64,000 bases of DNA from positions 143,140,305 through 143,204,304 of the forward strand of contig OY998176.1 in NCBI GenBank assembly GCA_963921935.1, read 5' to 3'. A program made the translations under genes and the position numbers. The notes beneath the pieces are model-generated. The model was given only the letters and a program-made list of their open reading frames with translations, was not told the DNA's origin and did not search any database. Shown in pieces: positions 32,314 to 44,031 of the stretch. Source of the stretch: Galeruca laticollis. Its lineage: Eukaryota > Arthropoda > Insecta > Coleoptera > Chrysomelidae. Each line of letters begins with the position of its first letter. Position 1 is the stretch's first letter.

Positions 32314-33727
32314 CAGGGTGAACAACTAAGAACGACTGTAGGCCACATCTCAGAAAAGAATCATGGTACAAGTTTCAAAAAAATTACCTTTAGGTAAGTG
32401 AGACTGAAAAATTGCTGGAAAATATTTGGCCGTCTCTAAAATATCCGCTAGGGGTGGAATGAACACTCGAAAATATATTAATCCAAAAAACATACTAAAA
32501 GTGTCCTAAAAATACCATTTTTGAAATCTTGAAGAGATTATGAAAAAATTTAATTAAGGAGATTTTTTGCCATTATTCTTCAAATAATGGGTGGGGAAGG
32601 TTAAAACTTATGAACAAATGTATACATTTTTCGTTTTTTAACCGATATTAATGATTTTAGCTGCATTTAAAAGAGTTTCTGTTTAATAAGATGAATAACA
32701 AAATTAGATAATTTTGTATTCACTCGGAAATTTCAAATGTAAATTGAAGTATTTTCTTAATTTTTATATCTGATAACGTAAATCCCTTTTCATCAGAATT
32801 TAAAAAATTTCTCATTACATTTGAAATTTCCGAGAAAATGGGAAAATTGTCGACTTTTTCACATAGCGGTGACAAAGTTGTTCAATTTTGTTATTCTTGT
32901 TAAGCAGATATCTTATTAAAGAGGAAAAACTCTTAAATGGCGCCAAAAACAATGATATCGATTAAAAAACAAAAATGTGTTACATTTGTTTTTTAGGTTG
33001 AACCTTCCCCCCCCCTTATTTGAAGAATAAGGACAAAAAGTCCCTAACTACATTTTTTCATAATATATCAAAAATTGTATTTCTAGGATACCTTTAGTAT
33101 GTCTTTTTTGGAGATAATCACAGTATCATGTTTTCAAGTGTTCATTCAACCCTATAGCAGATATTTTAGGAACTCAAAAATATTTTCCAGCCATTTTTCA
33201 GGGTCATTCTCCTGCAGGCATTTTTTTAAAATTGTACCATGATTATTTTTTAAAATATGGCAGACAGCCGGCGTTCTTAGTTGTTCACCCTGTATTTGCT
33301 GATTAGGCACAGAAACATCTATAGGATGTCATCTAGAATGTTTGAGGTATGTTATTTGGAGGTTTAAGTAATGTCCATACAACATCTAAGAGAATACACT
33401 GTATTGTTTTTGATATGTCGCATTTAGATCATTGATAAGATGTTATTTTTTAGACATTGCATTAACATTGACGAGAAGTTAAAAGGCATTTCAGAATGTA
33501 ACAAAAATGTTGTTTTTAGTTCGTTATAAAGACTTCCTTTTGAGAAAGTTCTAGTAACATCACAGTAATGTAAAAAGGCAGCGCCTTAACATTGCTGAGA
33601 AGTTAAGTTGAAGCATCACAAAAGTTAACAGCCACAAGCTGGGCATAAGCGGTTGTATAGATGTGCATGTGATGAAAACAATGTGATGTTGAATTAACAT
33701 AACTGTAATATTTATTTGCATAGTGGG
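29998..33727. repeat. Possible degenerate DNA element with CCCACTA ends
   Basis: CCCACTA at 29998-30004 faces TAGTGGG at 33721-33727. Several hundred bases inside each end carry recurrent AAGATGTT or AACATC words and CAGTAACAT-type words. No transposase was found, end similarity beyond seven bases is poor and no target duplication is clear. It contains the separate foldback element at 32314-33292. Confidence 0.25.
32314..33292. mobile_element. Foldback (long-TIR) mariner-type MITE
   Basis: 979 bp flanked by TA (32312-32313 and 33293-33294). The ends are CAGGGTGAACAACTAAGAA and its reverse complement. The two halves pair along most of their length (for example the AACCTTCCC region near 32595 and 33001), so each arm is roughly 450 bp. 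No reading frame. Tc1/mariner-type insertion into TA is the simplest explanation. Confidence 0.75.
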
Positions 33728-34282
33728 CTATATCTATTTTAAATGGTTAATAAGATATTTTAATTTTATTGTTAATATTATTTTTTGTACGATATAATAT
33801 AATACCATTTCACCCTTAATTTAATTTCCACACCAAACACAATAACAAAGAATATAAAACACTTGATTGAATCGAGTATTTTGTGTCTACCACTTTAAAC
33901 ACGTCTAATTTATCTTCCGTTTTCTTGTGTGAATATCAAGAACTGATTAGCTAACGCCTTTCGTTGTTTTAATTTATACCCCGTGAACCTTCGAGTCCAA
34001 ACTGGAAAAATGCAAGTATGGACAAGTTTTCACGATTATAGACAATCTTGGCGATTTACGAATAATGCATAATATTCGGATTTGGTTTAAAATTCTTTAT
34101 TTACAAAAAAAATGATAAATATTAACAGAAATTTAAAATAAGGGGTTAATTGTTAATAAACGATTTCATTTATTATCGTTCGACCTGTATAGTTGTTTAT
34201 TCTTTTTTTTAATTTAGCAGTAACTTTTTGAACTACTTCTACTCAACCGATTCTTACAAAACTTTCCGCACATATTTTGTGT
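33728..34282. other. Spacer upstream of the third LTR element
   Basis: AT-rich, nothing recognised. Confidence 0.5.
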
Positions 34283-35086
34283 TGTAACATGTCATCGTGA
34301 CATGTTTCAATTTTCATTAGTTATTTAGGAGCGTTACTTATTCTTCAGCTACACCCACTTCTAATTCAAAATCATTTTATTTCAAATGATAAGAACGCGT
34401 CGAATGACCGTTTTTACTTTTGTAAAAATATCTATTGAAACGACGATTCGAGTCGAATCGATCTCTTCTTTATCCTTCGCTAAGACGTAAATTTATATTC
34501 AGTTTTCAAATAATATTTTGTGTATGGTGCTACGCTTTCTTGCATTTTATTTCAAATGTTGCGTCGAATGATCGTTTTTACATTCGAAAAAATATCTATT
34601 TAAACGACGATTTGAGTCAAATTGCTCTCTTTATCATCCTTCGCTAAGAAGTAAATTATATTCAGTTTTCAAATAATAGTTTGTGTGTGGTGCTACGCTT
34701 TCTTGCTGGTAAGTCTTTCAATTTCTTTTCAAATTGTAATTGTGTACTTACAAATCAATCGATTCCGATTTTTCTATTTGGTTAAAATATTTTGATTTTT
34801 TTTAAAACGTTATTTTTTCATGATGTTTCCAGTTTTTTCACCGTTGTTATTTTTTTTAAAAAAGCCAGGTGGCGTCCAAATTTATTTTATGGAGCAAATT
34901 TATCACAGATTCTTTCTGGTTATTTCTCTCTGATTTCAATTCGCATTTTCTGATTATTTTGGGAAAAGGACGGATAAGAATGAACAGATTCCTGTGGATT
35001 TTTTTTTAAAAATTAAATTCAATTGTTGTATGTATTGGAGTATAAGCTCCTAATCTGTTCATTTTATTCTTCCTTTTCAATTTTCA
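34283..35086 (+). repeat. 5' LTR of the third LTR element, with internal duplication
   Basis: About 804 bp against 598 bp for the 3' LTR. The difference is partly a direct duplication, 34375-34544 and 34545-34706, each starting TTTTATTTCAAATG and ending CGCTTTCTTGC. The 3' LTR has this segment once. The LTR also contains CTGGTAAGTC, a good splice donor word (about 34705). Confidence 0.75.
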
Positions 35087-35148
35087 ATTTTTCTTAATGT
35101 GTGTCTTTAAAGAATGAATCACTTCATTTTTTTTTAGAAAAAGTTTAA

Positions 35149-35240
35149 TTACTTAGAGTTTCTAGAGGTATTTCTGATACTGAATTATTTTTACAGTCTT
35201 GTGAGTTCTTTCGAGGTAGTGCTTTTACATGGTTTCTTAA
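35149..35240 (+). pseudogene. gag, 5' piece, of the third LTR element
   Basis: The open text SDTELFLQSCEFF and RGSAFTWFL stops exactly at the TTAA where piggyBac inserted. Removing 35241-47440 and one TTAA restores NNRSKFSTWSDIVAKL in the same frame, a classic gag capsid motif (G-A-W, then sW, then L-F). The N-terminus and start codon are not recognisable; an in-frame TAA at 35146-35148 marks the limit. Confidence 0.75.
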
Positions 35241-35562
35241 CCTTACAGTAGTCGCACGGGGTCTCACAGATCTAGAAATTCTAAATTCAGTTATAACTTG
35301 GTAATATATGAATGTTACGTTCGGTCATTTTCGGTACCTTTCCGGAAAGTACCTGCTTAGGCTTACAACAATTCGCATTAGTTTATGTCTTTGGTTTATG
35401 TGTGTTACTTGCGGAGTTGAAGTCTGTGAGACCCCCTGCGATTACTAACGGTGTTATTTGTAGAACTATTTTTTATTTTGAATATTACTTGATGAGGTAA
35501 AAATGTAGCACTTCTAAATTGTTTTCTTTACTTACAATTATTTGTTTTCGTAGAAAATTATA

Positions 35563-37249
35563 ATGTTTAGTTATGAAGAAGAGCAAGCTCGTCTTGCGCG
35601 TTTACATGATGAAGCTCAGACAGACGAAGAGATATATGACGATGATGATTAGCATATGGACGAAGATATTGATAATTATGAAACCAGAGATCAAGAATCT
35701 GATACCGAAGAAGAGATATCAGATAACGAACTAGAGGACGTAGACACGGGACCGTGGTATTTGGGAAAAGACGGAAGTACTAAGTGGCGTAAAATGGCTC
35801 CATCACAAAATGTTAGAACAAGATCACAACATATAGTCACTCATTTACCTGGAGTAACGGCTCAATGTAAAGGAAAAAATACTCCCATTTATTGTTGGAA
35901 ATGTTTTTTTGGTGAAGAAATTATCAATGTGATTGTCGAAAACACCAATAAATTTATTTCATCAAGCATACCCAACTTTGCTCGAGAAAGAGATGCTAAA
36001 TTGACTAGTCAAAGTGAAATATTAGCTCTACTTAGTCTATTATATCTCGCTGGGATAACCAAGAGTGGTAGGCTAAACATTGAGAAATTGTGGGCTACAA
36101 ATGGTACAGGCATAGAGATCTTCAGACTTACAATGTCCATTGTAAGATTTCGTTTTCTAATGAGATACATACGATTTGACAAGAAAGATACCCGAATCGC
36201 TAGGAAAACTATAGACAAGTTGGCACCAGTAAGACAAATTTTTGATTTATTTGTCGAAAACTGTAAAAAATCGTATGTTCCATCCGAGTATCTAATGATA
36301 GATGAAAAATTAGAGGTTTTTTGGGGACGTTGCAGTTTCAAGCAATACATGCCAAATAAGCCGAATGAATATGGTATTAAAATTTTTGCTCTGGCAGATG
36401 CAAAAATGTACTATACTAAAAATATGGAGGTATATGTCGGAACTCAACCGGAAAGACCGTTCAAAGTAAACAATGATGCAGCTAGTATTGTCAAAAGGCT
36501 TAGTGAACCTGTGTGGAATACTGGAAGAAACATTACTATAGATAATTGGTTCACCAGTGTTCAATTAATTGATGACATGTTACTCAACCACCGACTAACA
36601 ATTGTGGGTACAATAAGGAAAAATAAACGAGAAGTGCCACTATTTCTCTATGGTAAAATTCGTTCACCATTTTCTAGTATGTTTGGATTCAGAAACCACT
36701 CAACACTAGTTTCGTACATCCCCAGAAAGGGCAAAGTTGTGCTTTTATTATCAAGTTTGCATGAGAGTGACGCCATTGATAAGAATACTGGAGAAAAACT
36801 GAAACCTGAAATAATATCGACATACAATGAAATCAAGGGAGGTGTAGATATGGTAGATAAATTATGTGCTTTGTATAATTGTGCCCGCAACACAAGACGG
36901 TGGCCGATGGTAGTATTCTTTAGTATGATGAACGTGGCTGGTATAAATTCCCAAGTTATATATGAAGGAAACGTTGACCAAAGTAAATTTTGGCCAGACG
37001 AAAATTTTTGGAAAAACTATCATTTGAGACATGTGAGACAGCGTGCGATAAACAAAAATGTTCCGCGAAACATAACTAGTAGAATAAATGCAATTTTAGG
37101 TATACAGGAGCCAGAAGAGATGCCAGAAAGAGATAACCGTAGAGGAAACTGCTCTAAGTGTAAAGGTAAAAAGCGAAAAACAAGATATTATTGCACAAAA
37201 TGTGAAATATACTTGGTTTGGAACATTCCTTCGTTGTTTGTAACGATTT
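35563..37249 (+). pseudogene. piggyBac transposase
   Basis: The original start is probably ATG 35563 (MFSYEEEQARLARLHDE), followed after 29 codons by an in-frame TAG (35650-35652). A second ATG at 35656 opens a long frame with an acidic N-terminus. Catalytic Asp candidates are at 36301 (YLMIDEKL), 36541 (NITIDNWF) and 36847 (GGVDMVD): residues 216, 296 and 398 counted from ATG 35656. The C-terminal cysteine-rich region begins CSKCKGKKRKTRYYCTKC. A frame slip at about 37216 breaks it; in the alternate frame LEHSFVVCNDF ends at TAG 37247-37249. Because of the slip the open frame instead runs on to 37404, into the TIR of the next element. Length and motifs are otherwise complete, so inactivation is recent. 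Confidence 0.85.
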
Positions 37250-37275
37250 TTAGTGAAGTGAGATGTCCTTATATA

Positions 37276-39590
37276 CAGGGTGTCCCGGGACTAATGGGGA
37301 AAAAGTCAGGTGCGTATAATATGAGCCAAAATAATGTTAGTACTCCATATAAACTTTTTCTATGCAGGCCCTCGTTTTCGAGTTATAGGCCTCCAAAGTT
37401 TTAATTTTGAATTTTGTTTTTATTTTTATTTTTTGTACTAGTTATTTGATCTTTATAAAATTTACGGTAAAGCTATAATGAACGTGTATGTTTATTTTGG
37501 AAAGGTAAAGAGATTTACAGTAGTGCCTTGAATCCAGGGACGGGCTACTGGTTAGTGATCCAAAAAATTTGCAGGGATGACACACCCTGAATGAAATTAT
37601 CGAAATTTACTTCCCCACACATTAAGCTAACGAAAAGGTACTCCTGTTGGAATACGATAAAATAAGCCGTTCGGCTAATATTTACAGTTTTATTAATGCA
37701 CTACGTACCAATTTACGCATTCACCATTTTTAGAAGTACGCAACGAGGTAAAAGTTCTTAATTTAACAGTTACAATGGCAGAATTCACTTTTATTGAGTA
37801 CGCATATATGCACTTAATGTATTAACTGGCTTCTCGAAACTGTTTAGAGGCTAGAAGGCTTCATGCAGAACATTTTACAAACAGAGCATTGTCAGACAGA
37901 CGAATGTTTGAGCGTATTGATCTCAGGATACGAGAAACAGGTATGAATAAGTAAATGTAATTTTCCATGTTTACAAAATAAAACTTTAAATTTTAGTAAG
38001 TTTTTTGCCAAGAAAAGGTGGAGATAGTCCAGTACGAAGCGTGCGTACTGTGGCAGTTGATCAAGACTTGTTAAATGCAGTTGATAATGGACCATCAACG
38101 AGTTTACGAAAATTACCAAGAGAACATAACGTCTCGAAATCAGTTGTTCATCGCATCCTAAAAGAACAGCTGTTATATCCTTTTCACATGAAAAAAGTAC
38201 ACAGTATGACAGTGGCTGATTATCCTGCACGACTTGAGTATAGCCAGTGGTTTCTGCGATAACAACAAGCAGACAATACATTTATTAGTAACGTTCTCTT
38301 TACGAACGAATCCGGTTTCACCAGAGATGGAGTCATAAATTCTCATAATATGCATTTATGGGATGATGTGAATCCATATGGCATTATCCAAACTAGGGCC
38401 AGCATAGATTCATGGTTAATGTTTGGACATGAATAGTTGGCAATCATTTGATAGGTCCATACTTTATTGACGGTACTTTAACCGGTCAGAGATATTTAGA
38501 GTTTTAGCAAAATGAGTTATGGAACCTGTTTGATGAGGTGCTACTACAAACTCGTAGGAATTTATGGTTCATGTCTGATGCATTTCAGTTTAGATCTACG
38601 ACAGCATTTACACACAAGGTTTCCTAATAGATGGATTGGTCGTGGAGGCCCTATTCAATGGCCACCGCGATCAGGAGACGTTAATGCTATGGATTTCTTT
38701 CTCTAGGGCTATCTCAAAAGTAAGGTATACGCAACAGCTGTGCAAACAAGGCAAGATTTAATAGACATAATTGGGGTACACTGCAATGTTATTAGAAATA
38801 ATATGGGATTGCTCTTTCAAGTGCAAAGAAACAATCTTCGTAGACTTAGAATATGCGTGGAAGGGGGAGGAGCTCATATTGAACATTCATTAGAATAACG
38901 TTAGTTTTTGTTGTTGTTTAGGAATTAGTTTTAGTCTAATGTTTTATAACTTGTGTTTATTGAGGTTTTCTTAATAGTTTAATAATGTTGTGTTCGTAAT
39001 TTTGATTAAAAGCAACTAATTACGTTGTGTGCGTACCTATTTCATTCTCATTAAATAAGTTCTTATTGTTTTTATCATCTGCTTTCATCAAATCATTTTT
39101 TTGTAGTACTGTATGGAAATGTTGGACATCGTATTAGTAAGTTAGTTAGGTAAATTGGTACGTAGTGCATTAATAAAACTGTAAATATTAGCCAAACGGC
39201 TTATTTTATCGAATTCTAACAAGAGAACCTTTTCGTTAGCTTAATGTGTGGGAAAGTGAATTTCGATAATTTCATACAGGGAGTGCCATCCCTGCAAAAT
39301 TTTTGGATCACTAACCATTGCGAGTAGTTCGTCCCTGGCTTCAAGGCTCTACTGTAAATCTGTTTACCTCACCAAAATAAACTTACACGTATATTATAGC
39401 TTTACCGTAAATTTTATACAGATCAAATAACTGGTTCAAAAAATAAAAACCAAATTCAAAATTAGAACTTTGGAGGCCTATAACTCGAAAACTAGAGCCT
39501 GCATAGAAAAAGTTTATATGAAGTACTAACATTATTTTGGCTCAGATTATACGCTCCTGACTTTTTTCCCATTAGTCCCGGGACACCCTG
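37276..39590 (+). mobile_element. Tc1/mariner-superfamily element with very long TIRs
   Basis: 2315 bp flanked by TA. The ends are CAGGGTGTCCCGGGACTAAT and its reverse complement. The inverted repeats continue for about 445 bp on each side (37276-37720 and 39145-39590), with only scattered mismatches. It encodes one transposase (37775-38898). It sits 26 bp after the piggyBac stop. Confidence 0.88.
37775..38898 (+). pseudogene. Mariner-like transposase with DUF4817-type N-terminus
   Basis: Starts MAEFTFIEYAYMHLMY. The HTH region reads ARRLHAEHFTNRALSDRRMFER, a small intron (about 37941-37996) follows, then a second HTH (LREHNVSKSVVHRIL-like). DDE segments include FTNESGFTRDG (first Asp replaced by Asn), WIGRGGPIQWPPRSGDVNAMDFF (last Asp) and a C-terminal CVEGGGAHIEH. 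At least five stops interrupt the frame (near 37823, 38260, 38433 and after). It resembles a transposase family common in insects. Confidence 0.7.

Positions 39591-39666
<76 letters not shown>
39591..39666. repeat. (TA)n at the left end of the Penelope complex
   Basis: About 76 bases of TA joining the mariner-type right end to the left arm of the Penelope palindrome. It hides the exact insertion point and target duplication. Confidence 0.9.
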
Positions 39667-39667
<1 letters not shown>

Positions 39668-40061
39668 GAAAACAATCATTTTTATTAAAAACACTTAGTA
39701 TCAATATAAAACCCACATACAACTGCCAGTACACTACATTATATTATGACAATAATTACTTCTTAAAAGGAACAAAAATGTTTATTGTTAGTAAATAGAA
39801 CTAGTTCTTTTTTTTTGTATTGTATTCAGTAATTGTGATGGAACAAGGTTTTTAATACACATCAATTTTTGTCTTTGAAAAATTTTTTTTTAACCGATGT
39901 TATTATGGTATAAGGATTTAGAAATATTACAGGATGTCATTTCATTTATATACAATGCACCGGAAAAGACATCTATTTGATTAAATTAACATAAATTTTT
40001 GATAAATTATTTGTGTCAGATTTAGCATTGATAGAATATGGGTTTTTTTGGATTTCTATCA

Positions 40062-42039
40062 TTTCATAGACTTCTTGACTAGTGGCCATTTAGGCGGTTT
40101 TTAAGATATTGACTTGTCTGTCCAATATATACACCTTTACAGTCTTTGCAAGGGATCTCATAGATGACATTGCTTTTTTTTTCTTTGGGAATTTTTGATT
40201 TTAGTTTACTAAAATTTGATTTTAAAAGATTATGTCCCTTGTGAGACACTGTTATGTTGTGATCTTTGAAAATGCTTCCAATTTTTTCTGAAAGTCCCGA
40301 AACGTATGGTAAAGAGAGATATTTTTTTGGGGTAAATTGTGTGAAATATTTTTATGTTGAGTTTGATTGTAAAAGAGGTATATACGGTTTTTAAATATTG
40401 TATTAATTAGTTTACTTGGGTAATCATTTAGACAGAGAGCTTCTTTAGCTTTTTTTATGGCGTTCTCTCGGTATTCGTAATCAGAAAGTTTTATGGCTCG
40501 ATCTGCGAGTCCTATGACAACTGATTTTTTTTGATACATCGGGTGTTGAGAATTAAAATTCACGTATCTAGACGACCAAGTATCTTTTGTGTACCATTCA
40601 GTTTTAATCGTGTTGTTAATGTGGTGAAGAGTTAAGTCTAAAAAATTTATTTTATTTTGTTGTTCTCTCTCAACAGTAAATTGCAATTTGTTGTGGAAGC
40701 TATTGAAATTGTCAAGAACATTTTCTACTTTGTTTACTGGTACTAGTGCTATACAATCATCAACGTACCTAAAGAAAAAAGGAACTTGGTACTCCAAGCT
40801 TCCAATTATGGATTCTTCCAGATCTTCCATAACCAGTTGTGCAATTGCGCTTGAGATAGATGCTCCCATTGCACAACCATCTGTTTGTTTTAAAAACCTC
40901 TCTCCATATACAAAATATGTAGAGTTTAATGTAAGGTTCACCGCTTCCAAAAATTCATTAAGAGGTATGTCAGTATGTGATTCAATTTTATCCCATTTTT
41001 TTATTATTACATTTCTGGCTAAGTCAAAGGGTATGTTTGTATATAATGATATTACATCTAATGATATAAGTGTGTGATTATTTGGTAATACTATATTTTT
41101 AATTTTATTTTTAAAGTCGAAAGAATCTTTGATGTAATATTTGTTCTGGCCTACAAAATTTTGTAATATATTTTTCAGGAACTTAGACAGATTTTCAAAA
41201 GGTGATTGGATACACGACACAATGGGTCTAAGGGGAATACCTCTTTTGTGTAATTTTGGTAATCCATAAATTCTTGGTGGTTGAGAGTTTAAAATTTTAA
41301 GTTTTTTTGCAGTATTCGGTGATATATACATGTTATTTTCCCAGTGAGATATTAAGTCGTTATGTTTTTTTTGGTACACGTTAGTAGGATCGTTTTTTAG
41401 TTCATTATATGTATCACCATTCTGTAATATATCGTTCATTTTATTGTCATATTCCATGTTGGACATAATTACTGTTTTATTAGACTTATCAGGTTTTAGA
41501 GTTTTTAAATGCTCATTTGCTTTTAGGAATGACCTAGTTTTTTTCGCTTTAATGATTAACTTTTGTTGTTGTTTATCCCTTATCTTATTTTTATTGGACT
41601 TTGTTTTGTGGTTGGTCAATAAATTACAACATTTAGATCTCAGATTATCTTTACGATCTGAGGGCAGGTTTGTTATTGCGACCTCAATATTAGTAATAAT
41701 ATCAGAAATAGGCAAGTCTTCTGCTTTTTCAGAGCAAAGTTTGGCCCCAGACTAAGAATCTCCGACACATAATCAGGAATTACAGTGTCAGTCAGGTTCT
41801 CAATCCAGTCAGAAGTGTCTTTTGATGTGTTTTTGGTTTTCTTATTTAAAAGTTCAATTTTTTTTATATTTTTCTGTCTAATTTTCAGAAAGATTGTTTA
41901 AATTTTTGAAGTTTCTCTTGATATAAACTGGTCTAAAATTTGTTGCGGTAAAATCGCTTGTAAATGTTTAGTTATTTTTGTTATTTCATTCTGTAAAATT
42001 ATTAAATGCTTTGTCGTATCAGTAATCAATAAGTTTAAT
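40062..42039 (-). pseudogene. Penelope-like reverse transcriptase plus GIY-YIG, left arm
   Basis: Minus strand. The longest piece (40252-41715) is an unbroken 487-residue frame with RT motifs: PRIYGLPKLHKRGIPLRPIV, SLDVISLYTNIP, GCAMGASISSAIAQL and the catalytic FFRYVDDCIALV (about 40760-40800). It ends ITT-stop; one base slip later the text continues SHKGHNLLKSNF into a GIY-YIG endonuclease with KDCKGVYIGQTSQYL (about 40090-40150). The same slip is present in the right arm. Upstream the text extends to about 42039 with a small deletion near 41755. Reverse transcriptase and GIY-YIG together define Penelope-like elements. Confidence 0.85.
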
Positions 42040-42157
42040 GTTATTGACTGTCTCGACCCTTACTTCGTGGAATATGCTCATATTAGTGTTTTTAAATGAA
42101 ACTCAAGGTCTCTAGTTAATTCCACAATATAATACAAGTTATTGAAAATTCTAAGAA

Positions 42158-42197
42158 ATTGACAATTGTTTCGATAAATCAATATCATCGTCAGAAT
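42158..42197 (-). ncRNA. Hammerhead-like motif, left arm
   Basis: Minus strand: ATT (stem I), CTGACGA core (plus-strand 42188-42194), a weak 3-bp stem II, GAAA, CAATTG (self-complementary very short stem III), GTC, then AAT closing stem I. It is the mirror of 43382-43421 in the right arm. Very short stem III is typical of Penelope hammerheads, thought to act as dimers. Confidence 0.55.
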
Positions 42198-42460
42198 GAC
42201 AGAAGTTACATTTCATTTTATGCCTACCTGATGTTTAGTAGTTATATTTTTTTTGGCTAGACCAAGAAGTAACCTAACTTGTGATTGGCTTAATATATGT
42301 TTATAGAAAAAAGAAGAAGATGTGATATTACAAATATTGAAGCTTAGATATTATTAGCCCTATGGTGATATCCTGGATATCATTTTTCCAATTAAGATCA
42401 GTATAACTGTGCAATGATATAGAAAACCAGGAAAACTATATCTGCTGATCTTTACAATTA

Positions 42461-42773
42461 TCACTTAAGAAGACAGTTTATTAGTGGAGAATTCCCTAGA
42501 TTTAACTGTTCATTGACAACTTCATATTGTGGGTTTCTTAAATGTCTTCTAATTTCCAGTTCTTCAAGGAAATCCAGTTCTTGTTTCTTTTCACAAATAT
42601 GCAGCACTTCTAGTTCTGTGTTAGGTGTCAATGAATGATTGGTGTCAAGTAAATGTTTTGCGTAGTGAGATTTATCTGGTTGTTTTAATCTGTAAGCTCG
42701 TAAGTGCTCACTGTATCGTATTTCAAAATTCCTAAGGGTCTGACCCAAATAGACAGCATTACATTCTGGACAT
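42461..42773 (-). pseudogene. GIY-YIG endonuclease of a second Penelope family, left copy
   Basis: Reads MGQTLRNFEIRYSEHL, HYAKHLLDTNHSL and ICEKKQELDFLEELEI to a stop at 42461. It is identical in protein to the right-arm copy (to 43114) but lacks the first strand, which falls in the palindrome loop. It differs from the GIY-YIG at 45811-45993, so two Penelope families are combined here. Confidence 0.7.
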
Positions 42774-42775
42774 TA

Positions 42776-43114
42776 AAGAAGTCAGGTATATATAAACTCA
42801 AATGTCCAGAATGTAATGCTGTCTATTTGGGTCAGACCCTTAGGAATTTTGAAATACGATACAGTGAGCACTTACGAGCTTACAGATTAAAACAACCAGA
42901 TAAATCTCACTACGCAAAACATTTACTTGACACCAATCATTCATTGACACCTAACACAGAACTAGAAGTGCTGCATATTTGTGAAAAGAAACAAGAACTG
43001 GATTTCCTTGAAGAACTGGAAATTAGAAGACATTTAAGAAACCCACAATATGAAGTTGTCAATGAACAGTTAAATCTAGGGAATTCTCCACTAATAAACT
43101 GTCTTCTTAAGTGA
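42776..43114 (+). pseudogene. GIY-YIG endonuclease of a second Penelope family, right copy
   Basis: The text KKSGIYKLKCPECNAVYLGQ carries the GIY and YLG strands, followed by RNFEIRYSEHLRAY and a long helical tail to the stop at 43114. The GIY strand lies in the loop of the palindrome, so only this copy has it. No reverse transcriptase of this family is attached; it is a 5'-truncated end. Confidence 0.75.
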
Positions 43115-43381
43115 TAATTGTAAAGATCAGCAGATATAGTTTTCCTGGTTTTCTATATCATTGCACAGTTATACTGATCTTAATTGGAAAAATGATATCC
43201 AGGATATCACCATAGGGCTAATAATATCTAAGCTTCAATATTTGTAATATCACATCTTCTTCTTTTTTCTATAAACATATATTAAGCCAATCACAAGTTA
43301 GGTTACTTCTTGGTCTAGCCAAAAAAAAAAAATATAACTACTAAACATCAGGTAGGCATAAAATGAAATGTAACTTCTGTC

Positions 43382-43421
43382 ATTCTGACGATGATATTGA
43401 TTTATCGAAACAATTGTCAAT
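43382..43421 (+). ncRNA. Hammerhead-like motif, right arm
   Basis: ATT 43382-43384, CTGACGA 43385-43391, GAAA 43407-43410, CAATTG 43411-43416, with GTC ending at 43418, and AAT 43419-43421 closing stem I. The core matches CUGANGA and GAAA. Stem II is short (GAT with ATC), so activity is uncertain. Confidence 0.55.
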
Positions 43422-43497
43422 TTCTTAGAATTTTCAATAACTTGTATTATATTGTGGAATTAACTAGAGACCTTGAGTTTCATTTAAAAACACTAAA

Positions 43498-44031
43498 TAA
43501 GTTTAATGTTTTTTGTACAAAGGCTTTTTTGACACGCTCGCAAAACTCCCGTTCGAGGCTTTTACAATTGAACGATAGGTGTTTAGTTTTAAATTTTAAA
43601 AATACAGGTGTAAGACAATCATTTTTACACCTCAGCAGAAATATTCTGCGGTTTTTTTGTTTACATTGCTTAAGGCAAAGCTTAGAGTACAACTTCAGTT
43701 GCATTACTGTGGCCTCTCCATATTGTGTATTAATAGTAGAATATGATAGCATATCTTCTCCCATGCTTAGTATATTTTTACTATTACTTTTACTATTAAT
43801 ACACAATATGGAGAGGCCACAGTAATGCAACTGAAGTTGTACTCTAAGCTTTGCCTTAAGCAATGTAAACAAAAAAACCGCAGAATATTTTTGCTGAGGT
43901 GTAAAAATGATTGACTTACACCTGTATTTTTAAAATTTAAAACTAAACACCTATCGTTCAATTGTAAAAGCCTCGAACGGGAGTTTTGCGAGCGAGTCAG
44001 AAAAGCCTTTGTACAAAAAACATTAAACTTA
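43498..44031. repeat. Secondary 241-bp hairpin in the right arm
   Basis: Arms 43498-43738 and 43791-44031 have equal length and are near-perfect reverse complements around a 52-bp loop. They consist of the N-terminal coding part of the Penelope element (MQLKLYSKLCLKQCKQKN text) in both directions. The left arm of the big palindrome lacks this hairpin, so the arms differ by an added or lost inverted fragment. Confidence 0.85.

Noticed and set aside
36009..36893. Minus-strand frames inside the piggyBac transposase
   Set aside because: They are shadows of the plus-strand transposase, which carries the recognised motifs.
40688..41077. Plus-strand frame inside the left Penelope arm (and its mirror at 44983-45372)
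   Set aside because: Antisense shadow of the reverse transcriptase.
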